64,000 nt of DNA from Agrypnia vestita (GCA_016648135.1 JADDOH010000168.1:248001-312000); one strand, 5' to 3'. Positions 35,091 to 47,155 are shown, counted from the stretch's first letter. The notes: generated by a model not told the origin, from the sequence alone. A program made the numbers and translations.

Positions 35091-36699
35091 ATAAAATGTA
35101 CAAAAATGATCTGTTAGGAGCCAAAAGGTTACCACTATACCGAAAAAGATAGCTACCGCATTGTCTAGATCTATATTTATTATTTATGTCTCGCATCTCA
35201 TATTAAATTAATTTTTATGTGTGCAAAACGTGTTCTTTATTTTCTTTCAGATGATAATACTATTCCGTAAATTTCGAAGCAAGCAAATCATTGTCTGGGC
35301 GGACTCCGAAACATCTTTACGACTTGGTGCATATCTATAATGCACAATAATCAGCCAATCGCGTGGAGTAGCCGAGGTCCATTTCTATTTTATTTTTATC
35401 ATTCACAAATTAATCCATTACCACAGTGTAATAAAAAAAAATCTTACGGCAATATCATGTAACTAAATCGAAATTTTCGTATTTTTTGTTAAACCTTTTT
35501 TTGTTGGTGAACAAGTGAATTAAGGTAACCTTTTTCAACTAAACTCCCTAAAGTGATTGTTATTGACTAACTAACAGACCACCAAACTAAATAGACATGA
35601 ACTTCGATATTTATATTTATAAAGTATATATTTATAAAGATTATGAGAAAGAGTGTACATTTATAAAGATTATTTTTAAACACATTATTAATTTCCACGA
35701 TAAAAACTTCCTCTTGGTTTTACGACAAAAGGTTCACAATAAAGTACACTTGATCCACTGAAATAATAAAAACAAACAAAATTTATTTGAAAGAGCTTAC
35801 TTGTATCAAAGAGGTATAAATTAATGAATGAATTGATGACAATGATGACGAAATCTTTGAAAATAGGTGTCTACTCTTTCGCAACTTTTTAAAAAAGTAG
35901 CCGATCAAAGCACGTAAGTCGAATAGCTAAGTTCAGTTGGTGCCCAGGAAACAAATGGGTCAAGATCTTATAAGACTATGCTGAAGGCGCTTATAAGCTG
36001 TATTCTGCACTTTTATTTAGCCTAGCGTAACCTATCCTAAGCTAACTCAATCTAACCTAGTGTATTTTTTGTTATAATTCGCGAAAGGTTATACGAAATA
36101 TTTTTGTATATTGATTTGATCGGGTAAGTTTTAAGAATTTGTGAGCAAGTATATTCAATGATTTCGTCACCTTCATCAGTTCATTAATTAATTTAAAGTT
36201 CTTTCATAAAAAAACCATTTGGAAGTTTCGTATGTTGTTATAATGCCATTGGATCTAATATGGATCTTTTGTCACGAGGACTTTTTATCATCGGACATAT
36301 TGACGTGGACCATATGTCGTGTCATAACTTCATTAATGTCCATAAACCTTCTTTGCTTCATAGATACATTTTGCTTAGTTATTGTTATATTATCAAAACT
36401 TAGTTTTAGTTAGCATAAAAAATTAGTTATTGTTATATTATATTATTATTATATTATCAAAACAGGGTCATTTTCTTTCAAACATTTATGAAAAATATGT
36501 CTTTATTTTGGGTAGTACAAATTCGGTAGATGGGATTTATACGGGCATTTTATGAATTGATGTTATCACCCCTTGTGTTAGGAGGAGAACTTTGTAGGTA
36601 TCGTAAATCTAGTAAAACTCGCTGTACTGCCTAATACTGTAACTGCAAAGCTACAGAAAAACATCACAAAATATCTCAGACTTAAGAAACGCATTGATT
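35091..36699. other. No gene recognised
   Basis: AT-rich; the frame at 36219-36413 has no motif. ttagttattgttatattat is repeated near 36375 and 36422. Confidence 0.4.
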
Positions 36700-36785
36700 A
36701 TATTTTGACCCCACCGGGAATCGAACCTGCAACTCTCAGTGTGAGAAGCCTATGTCATGCACACTGGACTACGGAGTCTGCTTAA
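36700..36785 (-). repeat. tRNA-derived SINE, family 2
   Basis: The minus strand reads actccgtagtccagtgtgc, then catgacataggcttctcaca and a good box B, ggttcgattcccggtggggt. Same family as 11866 and 16845. Confidence 0.65.
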
Positions 36786-37964
36786 CAAATTTAATTTGAT
36801 GTAGATACTAATTCAGTAAATTAAAATAAATAATTTTTTCCGTCATACTTTTTAATTGTGTTTCATAAACGTGTAGGTGTACATAGATAGGTATATCAAC
36901 ATCATGTAAATGTCTTTATTTCAGAATTATTATCATAAAAACACCAGTTTTAAAGAAATGAGAAGAGCACTCAATTAGATGGAAATACTTATTTTTAACG
37001 TTCTCATATTATGTACATAAAATTCTCAGCAACAATATCCCAAAATATCTTTCAAAAAAAAATTTTTAATTGCGATATACAAACTATAATACAAGAAATA
37101 TAAATAAAATAAGATTAACATATAAGAAAAATGTGTATACCAACACGGAATTGTCTAACGTACATAGGTGTAAAAATGGAAGATGAGATGCCGAAAAAGC
37201 ATGAAGAATATAAATAATATGGATGATTTAAAAAAAAATACTATAATTATCGTAAAAATGGTATAGAATTGTAGAGTATGAGATGATTACCTATATATTG
37301 TATTATAGATTGTATAATATTACAGGATATGTAAATGTAAATAGGTGTATAAGTTATTGCGGACAGTATATTTTTAATAGATTGTAGAATATAAAATTTA
37401 AAACACTAGCTAATATACGGGGATGTCATATTAACTAACTTAAGAAATAAATAAAATAAAAATAGAAAAATACTAATTATAATTTCCCCCAAACTACTTT
37501 CAACGGTAGCGGGTAGGTTCTAAGCGTGCAGATATTCCTTTTAAATAAATCTACGTAGAAAAAGTTCTGGGGAGTTACAACTTTATAAAATTTATCTATC
37601 CAGTTTCAAGGCTTAGTAGATTCCGCAAAAATTCCCACTTGTGTGACGGCGGGCTATAAATTTCGACTATTGCCACTTTTCAGTGCCGGTTGTCGGCCTT
37701 AAACACAAATAAATTCTCGCTGCTCCAATTTTCCACACACTGTTAGCAATGATACCTTTTTCATAACGCCATTAGAGGCGGGACCATTTATCATACCAAT
37801 ATGCTAAAAGAAACGTTCCGAATATGCATATCAGGTAGAGAAAAACCCGTTTCACTTTGGACAAAAGCAAATAAATGAACGGAGGAAAAGGGACGTTCTG
37901 TGCCGTTCAAACTGGGTGTCCATGGTCGATTTCAATCTGGAAGTCCGCGCTCTGGTCTGGTAAA
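36786..37964. other. No gene recognised
   Basis: The 37500-37960 part is less AT-rich and seems single-copy within the window. It has no coding frame of note. Confidence 0.4.
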
Positions 37965-38452
37965 TGGATAATTTTGTACAATCGAAATGGTCATTTATTG
38001 AAAATCTTTTTCCACGAAAATTAGTACATTCGACTACTAATGTCTATATATACTGTCTAATTTGAACAATCGAATACTGTATAATTACATACAATACTGG
38101 ATAATTTTGTACAATCGAAATGGTCATTTATTGAAAATCTTTTTCCATGAAAATTAGTACATTCGACTACTAATGTCTATATATACTGTCTAATTTGAAC
38201 AATCGGATACTGTATAATTACATACAATACTGGATAATTTTGTACAATCGAAATGGTCATTTATTGAAAATCTTTTTCCATGGAAATTAGTACATTCGAC
38301 TACTAATGTCTATATATACTGTCTAATTTGAACAATCGAATACTGTATAATTACATACAATACTGGATAATTTTGTACAATCGAAATGGTCATTTATTGA
38401 AAATCTTTTTCCATGAAAATTAGTACATTCGACTACTAATGTCAATATATAT
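37965..38452 (+). repeat. 133-bp tandem repeat, 3.7 copies
   Basis: tggataattttgtacaatcg starts units at 37965, 38098, 38231 and 38364, an exact 133-bp period. Units differ by only a few substitutions (for example ccacgaaa/ccatgaaa/ccatggaa), so the array is recently amplified. The last unit is partial. Confidence 0.95.
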
Positions 38453-38869
38453 TTACTGAAAAAAAACAGTCATTCGAAATATTTTTATGAGAATTTAATA
38501 TAGATCCTACAAAAGTTAGAGACATATCGAAAATTAATAGAAGAAAAATTGTTTTGAAACAATATTTTAATTTTTTTTTGGTTTTGTAACCGAATTATCC
38601 CTGAGCAGTTGATTTGTTTTTATATATGTAATTAATATTATTCTTAATTTATTTTATTCATTATTTTTAAAACATATTTTAGAATGAATAAATTAATTCA
38701 TTATTTATTACTTTATCTGAAAATTGCCCATTTATAATGTAGATAAAAATAACCAACATTATTAGGATGCTGACTTATTCAAAAAAACTCCGGTTTCCAT
38801 ATACGACTTACAAAGTTTTTATTATTTAACAAATTTTAGTTAGATAAAGAAAGAGGCGCTTGTCGGAAA

Positions 38870-39215
38870 GTCGATAGAGTGAGGAGAGAAAAAATTGAAG
38901 TGAATTTAATTTTGGCCGTCGTGTGGTAGATAGAATGAAGAAAGGATTGCTGAGATGGTTTGGTCATGTAAAACGAATAGTCAAGAATAGAAAGACCTGA
39001 CATGATCGGATTACTCAGGTATTAGAGGATGGCCCTATAAAATAAAGTTATTAAAATAAAATATAAAGCTTCAAGAACTGTAGAGCATGCATGAAAAGAT
39101 ATATGAATGTAGCCGAAGCAAAAGTAGTGTGCCAAGATAGAAGAATATAGCGTTCTATCATTTATGCCTAGCTCTGTGGAGAAAGGATATGATGGTTAGT
39201 TAGTTAGTTTAAGAA
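38870..39215 (+). pseudogene. LINE family Y, 3' end
   Basis: Reads DRMKKGLLRWFGHV, then broken VLEDGPI and YMNVAEAKVVCQDRR-like segments. It ends with ggttagttagttagttt. Closest to the copy at 24075 (same GTTA tail). Confidence 0.7.
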
Positions 39216-39895
39216 AGACAATCAATAGCTCCACTGAGAATCTTGTGTAGCACAAGATCGGATATTTTCCGTTTCCCAGTTTCCAGTTTGCGCATCTTGA
39301 AAAAGACAAGATGATCCTCATAGCTGTAAATATGTTTGTGTTGACCGGCTTTGTAGGACCAAATGCATAGAAACTTTAGAACAGTTACTTGTGATGTTTA
39401 AGGCGATCAAGATTTAAGACATCGTATTTTTTATGAACTTCGGTAAGGCAACAATGCGTCGGATAAATATGAAAACTTATAAAAAAAGACCTTGAAGAAG
39501 AAAATTGTTATCTAGGCCGTCTAAGATCGCTGAAGACATATCTCGGTCCATGCTGGAAAAAATGTGCATGTAATAAGTGGGGATATTTTAAATAAATTCG
39601 GCATCAATTATTCGATTATAGCGGTCCACATCAAATATTAATATAAATACTGATGACAAATCTTTTCCAGGAGCCTAGTACATCCGGCGTCCCTTTGGTA
39701 AATGTATTAATCGATTTACGATTCCTTAGAGTCTACGATACTCTGAGTACTCTACATGCGGCTAGAAGTGCGTCAGCACTATAGTTTAACACTTTTGTAA
39801 ACTACTTATTATAATTAACATTTGTGTTTTCTATATTTTACATGAATTCGTAAGGGTAAAAAATTCCAAGTAAAAAACCGATTAAATTGTCTTAG

Positions 39896-39943
39896 ATAAT
39901 ATATATATATTATATATCTATATTATATATATATATGTTAAAT
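39896..39943. repeat. AT-only palindrome
   Basis: atatatatatattatatatc-type inverted run immediately left of the element at 39965. Confidence 0.7.
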
Positions 39944-39964
39944 CTAAGGCTTTCACGGGTACAA

Positions 39965-40402
39965 TATATGTTAGTTCTAACTACTTTGGGGGTAACCCGC
40001 GTCAAATTCTGGTCGTCAAATTTCTAATACAAATAATATTAATAATAATAAACCAGAAATCACGATGAAAACACCGAAGCAATTAGAAAATCCAACCTTC
40101 TCAATATTGTATAATGACGTTAATAAAGTAAATATACGGATTACTAGAAGCCGAGCAAAACACATTAACGGCGTCGCTGGAGAAACCCACTCCTCCACAA
40201 ACACCTGACGCAGAATTTTTCAAACTTTCACTTGACGGTGAGCTCCGGACCCAAAAGGTTGTTCGCTTTTTGGAGAAGCAGCTCATCGACAAGGCGCCCT
40301 GAAGATGAACAGTGAGATCTGTTCGAAACGTCGGCAGACGACTGGTCCTGACGACCAGAATTTGACGCGGGTTACCCCCAAAGTAGTTAGAACTAACATA
40401 TA
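39965..40402. mobile_element. Penelope-type element with perfect 54-bp inverted ends
   Basis: Left 39965-40018 and right 40349-40402 are inverted copies identical at all 54 positions (starting tatatgttagttctaactac). A hammerhead-like motif (40296-40335) lies just inside the right end. A sequence around gaaaacaccgaag at 40069 recurs outside at 40438. Perfect arms suggest recent origin or gene conversion. No transposase or reverse transcriptase is encoded in 438 bp. Confidence 0.7.
40296..40335 (+). ncRNA. Hammerhead-ribozyme-like motif H4, best preserved
   Basis: Stem I GCC (40296-40298) with GGC (40333-40335); CUGAAGA 40299-40305; extra U 40306; stem II GAACAG (40307-40312) with CUGUUC (40319-40324), loop UGAGAU; GAAA 40325-40328; then CGUC with cleavage expected after C40332. 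Position 7 of the core may be any base, so CUGAAGA is acceptable. ACGU at 40328-40331 is self-complementary, allowing stem III only between two molecules. Confidence 0.65.
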
Positions 40403-40869
40403 TATATATAATATTAATTCTATAGAAAAGCCAGTCATAAAAACACCGAAGGGTCTAGGAACATTTATTTTCCTCTCGATATATTTTTTCTGTCAATTTG
40501 GAATACTCGGTGTGTTTCATTTTACATGCGTGGGTTTCATTTGAAGTACTTTACCTTCTAAGGATTATTTGAATTATTTAATATTTCTTGCCTCCATTAT
40601 CTTAAACAATATAATGCTCAAGAAAACTAAAAAATGATTTTAAATATTTACAAATCCTGCTTTCAATAATGTTTATATTTAAATACAAAATCAATCAGAA
40701 ACCCGTGTTTCCCTATCCGCCAAGTTTTCTTCACAACCAGATACTAACACTCCCTAGTGGCAACGGTGGTACGAGTTTGGTGGGGGTGACTGAGTGGGTG
40801 ACGAAAATGTGCATTCTAGCACATTGTTTTATTATGAGAGGGCCGCAAATGCTTCAGATTTCTCCAGAA

Positions 40870-42860
40870 TGGGCTCGCGGACTACGTCGGTAAGTCTAGA
40901 AGGTTCCGATAAAATTCGCTCTAGAAAGTTCTGGAAAGAGAACGTTCTAAAAAAATCCCAAAAGTTCTCAAATGCTTTAGAAGGATCTAGAAGAAAAACG
41001 TTCAAGAGGGTTCTATAATGTTTCAAACTGAGTGTCAGAGTATGGCGGTGAGTCTAGAAGGTTTCAGAACGTCCGATAAAGCTGTAGAAAGTTCTGAAAG
41101 GATAACATTCTATAATGTTCTAAACTGAGTGCGAAGTGTATCAGTGAGACTAGAAGATTCCAGAACGTTCGATAAAGCTCTAGAAAGTTCTGGAAGGGGA
41201 ACATTCTAGAAGATTTACGAAAGTTCTATAAGATTCCAAATAAAGTGCGGAGTGTGTCGGTGAATGTAGAAGATTCCATAATGTTCTATAAAGTTCTATA
41301 ATGTTCTGGAAGGAGAAAGTTGTAGAAGATTCTTTATTATTCTAAAGAATTTTCTCTTACGTTCCAAACAGGGTGGTGGAGTGTGTCTGTGAGTCTAGAA
41401 GGTTCCAGAGCATTCATGAAGGGACTCGAACGCTTTAAAAGGTTCTGGAAAGAGAAAGTTCAAGAAGATTCTAAAATGTTCCAAACTGAGTTTCGGAATT
41501 TGTCGGTGAGTCTAGATGGTTCCAGAACGTTCGATAAAGCTCTAGAAAGTTCTGGTGGCGGAGTTTATCTGTGACTATAGAAGGGTACAGAACGGTCGAT
41601 AAATTTCTAGAACATTCTAGATGTAGAACATTCAAGAAGATTCCCGAAAGTTCTCTATCGTTTCAAACAGTATGGCGGAGTGTGTCTGTAAGTCTAGAAT
41701 GTTCCAGAACGTACGATAAAGCTCTGTAAAGTTCTGGAAGGATAACGTTCTAGAAGATTCCTTAAAGTTCTATAAGGTTCCAAACTGAGTGGCAGAGTGT
41801 GTCGGTGTGTCTAGAAGGTTCCAGAACTTCATTAAGGTTCTCGAATGCTTTAGAAGTTTCTTGAAGCAGAAATTTCAAGAAGGTTCTAAAAAGCTCCAAA
41901 CTGCATGTCGGAGTATATCTGTGAGGCCAGAAGGTCCCACAACATTTATAAAGCTCTAGAAAGTCCTGGAAGATTTCTGAAAGTTTCATAAGGTTCCAAA
42001 CAATGTGGCGGAGTGTATCGGTGACTATAGAAGGTTCCAAAACGTTCGATAAAGTTCTAAAATGTTCTGGAAGAAGAAAATTTTAGAACTTTATCTTCTA
42101 AAGAAAGTTCTCTAACGTTCCAAACAGTGTGGCGGAGAATAACTATGAGTCTAGAAGGTTCCAAAACGTTCATGAAAGTTCTCAAATGCTTTAGAAGGTT
42201 CAGGTAAGACAAAGTTCAAGAAGGTTCTAAAAGGTTCCAAACTGAGTGGCGGAGTATGTCAGCGAGTCTAGAATGTTCTAAAACATTCAATAAAGTTCTC
42301 GAATGTTCTAGAAGGAGAACACTCTAGAAGATTCCCGAAAGTTTTCTAACGTTGCAAACAGTATAGCGGAGTGTGTCTGTGGGTCTAGAATGCTCCAGAA
42401 CGTTCGGTATAGCTCTAAAAATTTCTGGAAGGAAAACGTTTTAGAAGATTCCTTAAAGTTCTATAAGGTTCCAAACTGAGTGGGGGAGTGTGTCGGTGAG
42501 TCTAAAAGGTTCCAGAATGTTCATTAAGGTTCTCGAATGCTTTAGAAGTTTCTGGAAGGAAAAGTTTAAAAAGGTTCTATAAGGTTCCAAACCGAGTGGC
42601 TGAGTTCATCGGTGAGTTTAGAAGGTTCCAGAAAATTAAGAAAAGGTTTCAGAATGCTCTAGAAAGTTTTGGAAAGAGAAAGCTATCAGAAAGATCTATA
42701 AGGTTACTAACTGAGTGGGGGTGTGCGTCGGAGGGTCTAGAGGTTCCAGAAAGAATTATGTATAATGCTTTAGAAGGTTCTGGAAAGTTCTAGACGATTC
42801 CAGAAAGTTCCATAAGATTTCAGAATGCTTTAGAAAGTTTTGGAAAGTTTTCTCTAGAGT
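40870..42860 (+). repeat. Degenerate tandem array of HSE-like units, about 17 copies
   Basis: gtgagtctagaaggttcc or close variants recur near 40885, 41053, 41145, 41258, 41390, 41505, 41570, 41688, 41810, 41925, 42015, 42143, 42265, 42385, 42500, 42615 and 42730, spaced roughly 65-170 bp (mostly 95-125). Each unit carries aGAAggTTCcaGAAcgTTC and then GAAagTTCtgGAAg. The small frames across it (for example 40794-41018, 41762-42040 minus) are chance frames in repeats. Confidence 0.85.
41152..41196. promoter_or_regulatory. Heat-shock element pair within the array
   Basis: 41152-41171 is AGAAG, ATTCC, AGAAC, GTTCG: four perfect alternating pentamers. 41182-41196 is AGAAA, GTTCT, GGAAG: three more. 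This unit is the best match of the array to the HSF consensus. Confidence 0.6.
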
Positions 42861-43019
42861 ATTATGATTGTGTGCTAAAATATCTGTTGATATTTTGGCA
42901 AAGCGAAGGCGGTCCAGCAAGGCAATCCAATCACAGGTGCCGAAACCAGCAAAAAAGAGACGTCAACACTATGCCTTCTGAATTATGCTCCCGAGCAAAG
43001 CCGGGCCAACCAGCTAGTT

Positions 43020-43375
43020 ATCCTCTAAAGTGTTTCGTGATACATAAAAATGACCTGTAAACTTTTACGTTTACGTTGCCATATCCATTCAACGGATGTT
43101 AGCTATCAGGTTGTCTGTGAGAACATTATTATTAGAACTGTCGCCTGGAACAGCTCTACAGTAGACTGACAAAACCACTGTCTCAATGTTTTCAACCAAG
43201 ATGTTCTCCTTTTTCCAGGGCCCCGACTTTCTCGTTTTGCCCCGGCAAATGTATTATAAGATGACAGATCTCGTACTTCTCTGGATGTTTCGTCACGTCC
43301 GACATATTTAAGTTTTCGGATTTTTATTGTTTAAATTACTTCCTTTTTTTATTCATCCGAACCATAACATATTAT
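43020..43375. other. No gene recognised
   Basis: Moderately GC-rich unique-looking stretch between the Helitron and the next inverted repeat. No domain is visible. Confidence 0.4.
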
Positions 43376-43622
43376 AATTTATATAAAATAACTTTGTAAA
43401 CTTTTTTGTTGAAAAAAATTCAACATTTTTTGAAGCCAATGGCTTCTTCGCCAGGAAAACAAAAATTTAATTTAATTTTTTTTTTCTAATTTAAAAGTTT
43501 TTATTATTAAAAAAATTTAATTTAATTTTTGTTATCCTGACGAAGAAGCCATTGGCTTCGAAACATGTTGAATTTTTTTCTTTAAAAAAGTGGTGTTTAC
43601 AAAGTTATTTTATATAAATTAT
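43376..43622. mobile_element. Penelope-type inverted repeat
   Basis: Arms of about 100 bp (tatataaaataactttgtaa and its inverted copy) flank an A/T-rich centre. The right arm has hammerhead-like motif H5; the left arm has its decayed mirror (43432-43470, CUGGCGA and lost GAAA). Same layout as 17210-17612. Confidence 0.6.
43537..43572 (+). ncRNA. Hammerhead-ribozyme-like motif H5
   Basis: CUGACGA 43537-43543, extra A, stem II GAAGCC/GGCUUC (loop AUU), GAAA 43560-43563, then ACAUGU (43563-43568), self-complementary over six bases, and U as the residue before cleavage. Stem I is only two pairs (CU with AG-type). Core complete. Confidence 0.55.
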
Positions 43623-43639
43623 ATATAATTATGTCACCA

Positions 43640-43785
43640 CAAAATAATTTTGCTATATTTAAAGAAGAAGACATAACATATGAATTCGTGACTCTATCCA
43701 TCCTGCTTATTCTAAGTATTCTTCTGTAGATCCAAATCTCGAAGTATTCTGTCACTAAGCTTAATATTTCACGTAAAAGCAATCG
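43640..43785 (-). pseudogene. RTE-like LINE fragment
   Basis: The minus strand reads EYFEIWIYRRILRISRMDRV, then TNSYVM, matching the RTE-type segment AFEMWIYRLILK of 14345-14500. Short internal fragment without either end. Confidence 0.7.
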
Positions 43786-44094
43786 AAATAATATTCTTTA
43801 TGAACGAATAAAATAAAATTATGTTAAAACTTCTATTAGTTTGACAATTTAATTCCCGTGCGACGTAATTTTTTGTACTTGTATATGCGAAAGGTTTAAT
43901 AAAATTATTTTTTTACTTAAAAATATGAACTGATGTTAAAAAGTAAGATATTTGAACCAGAATCAAATTGTTATAATCTTTTTAAAATGTGCAAAATATT
44001 ACTCTCAATTTTTTTTCAGATTCTTATTTGCAGGTTGTTTAATGCTCTTAGCTTTTTATCTTTAGTTTATATTGAAAAGATTCGAAGTAAATCA

Positions 44095-44528
44095 AGAAAG
44101 TACCTACCGACAAGCGAGAAGTTTTCTAGTGCGAACCTGAGCGATCTAAGCAACGAGTATCAGTGTATGAGAGATAAGTTATTTGGGAGTGAAAAAAGTT
44201 CAAATTACGAAATTAGTGAATTAGTTCGTAAGAAAAATATAGTATGTATTAAAGAACAGTGAAAGGTACCCACCGCTTACCCAGAACCGTTCTAAGAGCA
44301 AAAGCTTTCATATCGGTCCTGCTCAATCGTCTCCAGGTTGACATTTTTTTCAAGCAACAAGCAGGACCGTGCTGCTCCGCATCGGTCGTTTAAACTGTTG
44401 CGAAGTGGCACGGCCGCTAGCACAAAGATGAGAGGTGTCCAAGTGAATTTCCGTATTAAATAAAAGTTTGAATAGTTTTTCATTTTCATGGAGTTTCATT
44501 TGACTCCCACAGCCATGATTCCGTAACA
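44095..44528 (+). repeat. LTR fragment interrupted by an R1-like LINE
   Basis: The left part (44100-44240) matches 17025-17130. The right part (44455-44528) ends gactcccacagccatgattc and ccgtaaca, an LTR-like terminus resembling the inverse of TGTCACG at 56101. The R1-like piece at 44266-44425 interrupts it. Confidence 0.5.
44266..44425 (-). mobile_element. R1-like LINE 3' fragment
   Basis: Closely matches 14643-14815: ggtacccaccgcttaccca at the left, catcggtcgt and ggcacggccgc at the right. It is a 3' non-coding remnant on the minus strand. Confidence 0.65.
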
Positions 44529-44529
44529 A

Positions 44530-46214
44530 TACAATATCCCATTGTCATACGTAGTGTAAATTAAATGAAATTAATATTTACATATGAGTTATGACTTTAT
44601 AGCATTGTTTTGGACGGTGTTGATGTATAACTGAAGTGAAACATGCTTGTGTAACGAAATAAAAAGTAAAAACGAGGTGAGCGTGATAGATTGTATGATA
44701 AGTTTGCTTAGTTGACGCGGAGCGTATACCTTAGAAGAGGTAGCCAGACATTCGTGGATGGTAATATGTACGTAAGAAGCTATTACATAAAATCTGACAA
44801 AACCTAATGTAACACGCTGTGAGGGATGGCATTTTCGGAGACCATAAAATGTTGCATTTTTAAGGTCTCCGTGAAGTGCGACAAAGAAGACGCTTTCGTG
44901 ACCAATAATTTTAAAAATTATATATCGTGTGCATATGTGTATTTAAAAGAATCGCCTACTTTCAAATGGTATTATTTGTCGACATATTATGTCTATGACT
45001 ATGTCATTATAAAATATTTTGTTTTGTTAAGAATCAAAACGGTCTTTTTACTTCCTTTAAAATAATGCATAATACATTAGTAAAGTAAAATATAGAGATT
45101 ATTTAAAAATCACACTCCAAAAATTCGGATATTATCATTATATTGATGAAATTACAGTGAAAAAATTTTGAAAGAAACGAGGTATATCTACTGCATATAG
45201 ACTTCACAAAACTTCAGAAAACATTAAAAAGCATTTTTCGGAAGACAGTATAATCACTAAGGGTTGAATAACAATTAATAAAGTACCGTAGGCTTGACTA
45301 GTGACCTCGGATCTCCAATGTGCTTTCGCGCATTTTTTTAAAACATTTTTAAAAATTTCAAAAAAGTCCGGGTAAACATACAATACAACAAAGCAATCAA
45401 CGATCCTGCATTTTGCAAATATACATATCTTATCTCACATAGACAATATTTTATTTAACTAACACATTCATGAACGTTACACTTGGTCACCAAGTAATGT
45501 ACACTGTTTATGTTACTACGATATTATGTGGTCGTTACGTGATATTGTGAACATTATTATGTAAACATAATCAATTTATGTATGTGTGTGTATATATTGT
45601 ATATTTATGTAATATAATCAATATAATCAGAAGCATACTCTTGCCGAGAGAATAAGTTACAAACCAATTATTATACCATATTAATTGTTTAAATTCACCT
45701 TAAATTATCGACTTTCTAATATGGGTTCCATCTTTTGAATTTCCAATTCTTTCTAATTGACTAATATAATTTGTTTAGATTATTAATTATTATTGCTACT
45801 TTATAATTAAAATGTAATTTCTTCAAAATGTAAACGAATAAACGTATATTTAATTTGTGGGTACAGTTACTTTCATCGTTAACCCTCGGATTATAGAAAA
45901 TACTGACTCGATGTTAACTCCTTTACCGTAAAGAATTTGTGTTTTTTTATGTTTTTTAAATGAAAAAAAAAAGTTTTATTTTTATTTTGAGTAGGATTTG
46001 TTTTAATAAGTTTTCACTTTTAGGTGATAATCCTTTTTTTGGATTAGCTAAAATATAAATCTTATATTGCACGCATTTATGGAAATTTGATGGCGTCCGC
46101 AGACCTGTAAGGGTTAAATCAGTTAGCACGTTTGTAGGTGTTGGATGTCGGCCTCCCTCGTTTGAAAACCAACGCCTTTAACCATTAGCTTAGCCACGAC
46201 TTCAACTTCCATAA
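44530..46214. other. No gene recognised
   Basis: AT-rich. 46140-46200 (minus) has a tRNA-like box A (tggctaagctaatggtta) but no box B, perhaps a lost SINE head. The frame at 44826-45065 has no known motif. Confidence 0.4.
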
Positions 46215-46525
46215 AAGGTAAATTGGTTTAATTATCTTTATTTTACTCTATTATTAATTTGTAAAAGGTCTCCAATTATTACTGTTTGCTTGTGTACTAA
46301 TCATCGTTTATATTTATTGTTCATTTCTATTATTAATTTATTTTACATTGTTAATTTTATATTGTTACATTTAATATTGTTCATTTATCTTAAATATGTT
46401 CTATTTATATTATTATTATTTTAATTATTTACTTTAAAACGTGTTTTGTGTTAGGTATATAAAAATCCTTTCAATTTTCTTGTACTGTAAAAGCCCACTA
46501 TCTATTATTAATAAATAAATAAATA
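46215..46525 (-). repeat. AT-rich interspersed repeat, partner of 8410-8710
   Basis: Inverse-oriented copy, ending with tgtaaaagcccacta and (AAAT)n. See 8410-8710. Confidence 0.55.
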
Positions 46526-46599
46526 AATATGAATCGGTCGGGATATTACGCAAAACATTAAATAATTTTTTGAATAACAAATTATATTACATAAAGGAA

Positions 46600-47155
46600 C
46601 AAAGAAATACCCTCCTGCAGGGAATAAGGTGAACGGAGCTTTGAATGCAATAATTTCTAATAGAAATATGTCTACCGAGGCAAGATACACAATGGAATTC
46701 TGTTACCAACACTGATGTACGGAAGTGAAGCTTGGAGCTGGCAGAAGAGGGCTGAAAGTAGACTGAATGCGGTAGAGATGAGATCACTTAGACGTGTGTG
46801 TGTGACGAATCCATTTATGAAAGAGTAAAAATGAAGATGTTAGGAATGAATGTAAAGCTCATCTTGGCATAGTTCATATGAATGAAAAAGATGGTTTGGT
46901 CATGTGAGCGAATGAATGAGGAAATAATGGTAAGAAATAAATAAGACGCAAGTGTTGACGGCAAAAAAAGAGAGGACGACCGCAGACTGGAGGATGATCC
47001 TGTTAGAAGCCTCAACAATCGTCGAGCTTGCTGGTGCGAGCGAAGGTGTATGAATGTGGATGAGGCGAGAATTGCGTGTAAGGACAGAAGAGTGTGGCAC
47101 TCTATCCTCTATGCTTACCCCCGCAGCGAATCGGCGAGATGATAAGTAAGTATGA
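46600..47155 (+). pseudogene. LINE family Y, 3' part
   Basis: Segments ALNAIISNRNMSTEAR, LMYGSEAW-like, SRLNAVEMRSLRR, WFGHV and VDEARIACKDRRVWHSILYA appear in different frames. It ends gataagtaagtatgag. It begins about 75 bp right of the AT-rich repeat at 46215. Several frameshifts and a deletion in the RGRPR part. Confidence 0.7.

Larger units (their letters stand above)
40691..43017 (+). mobile_element. Helitron with an expanded heat-shock-type array
   Basis: Begins TC after an A (tcaatcagaaacccgtgttt) and ends with a hairpin (cccgagcaaagccggg, 42990-43005), spacer, CTAG (43014-43017) and a T. These are Helitron features: insertion between A and T, no terminal inverted repeat, hairpin near the 3' end. 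The 5' 150 bp and the interior vocabulary match the short Helitron at 31358-31875 on the other strand. No Rep/helicase coding is present. The interior is mainly the tandem array at 40870-42860. Confidence 0.7.

Noticed and set aside
37965..38452. CRISPR-like array
   Set aside because: Direct repeats have no unique spacers and the setting is eukaryotic; it is a plain tandem repeat.
40794..42040. Small ORFs with FWKE/NVLKK-type repeats
   Set aside because: They follow the HSE tandem units and change frame with unit length; not conserved as proteins.
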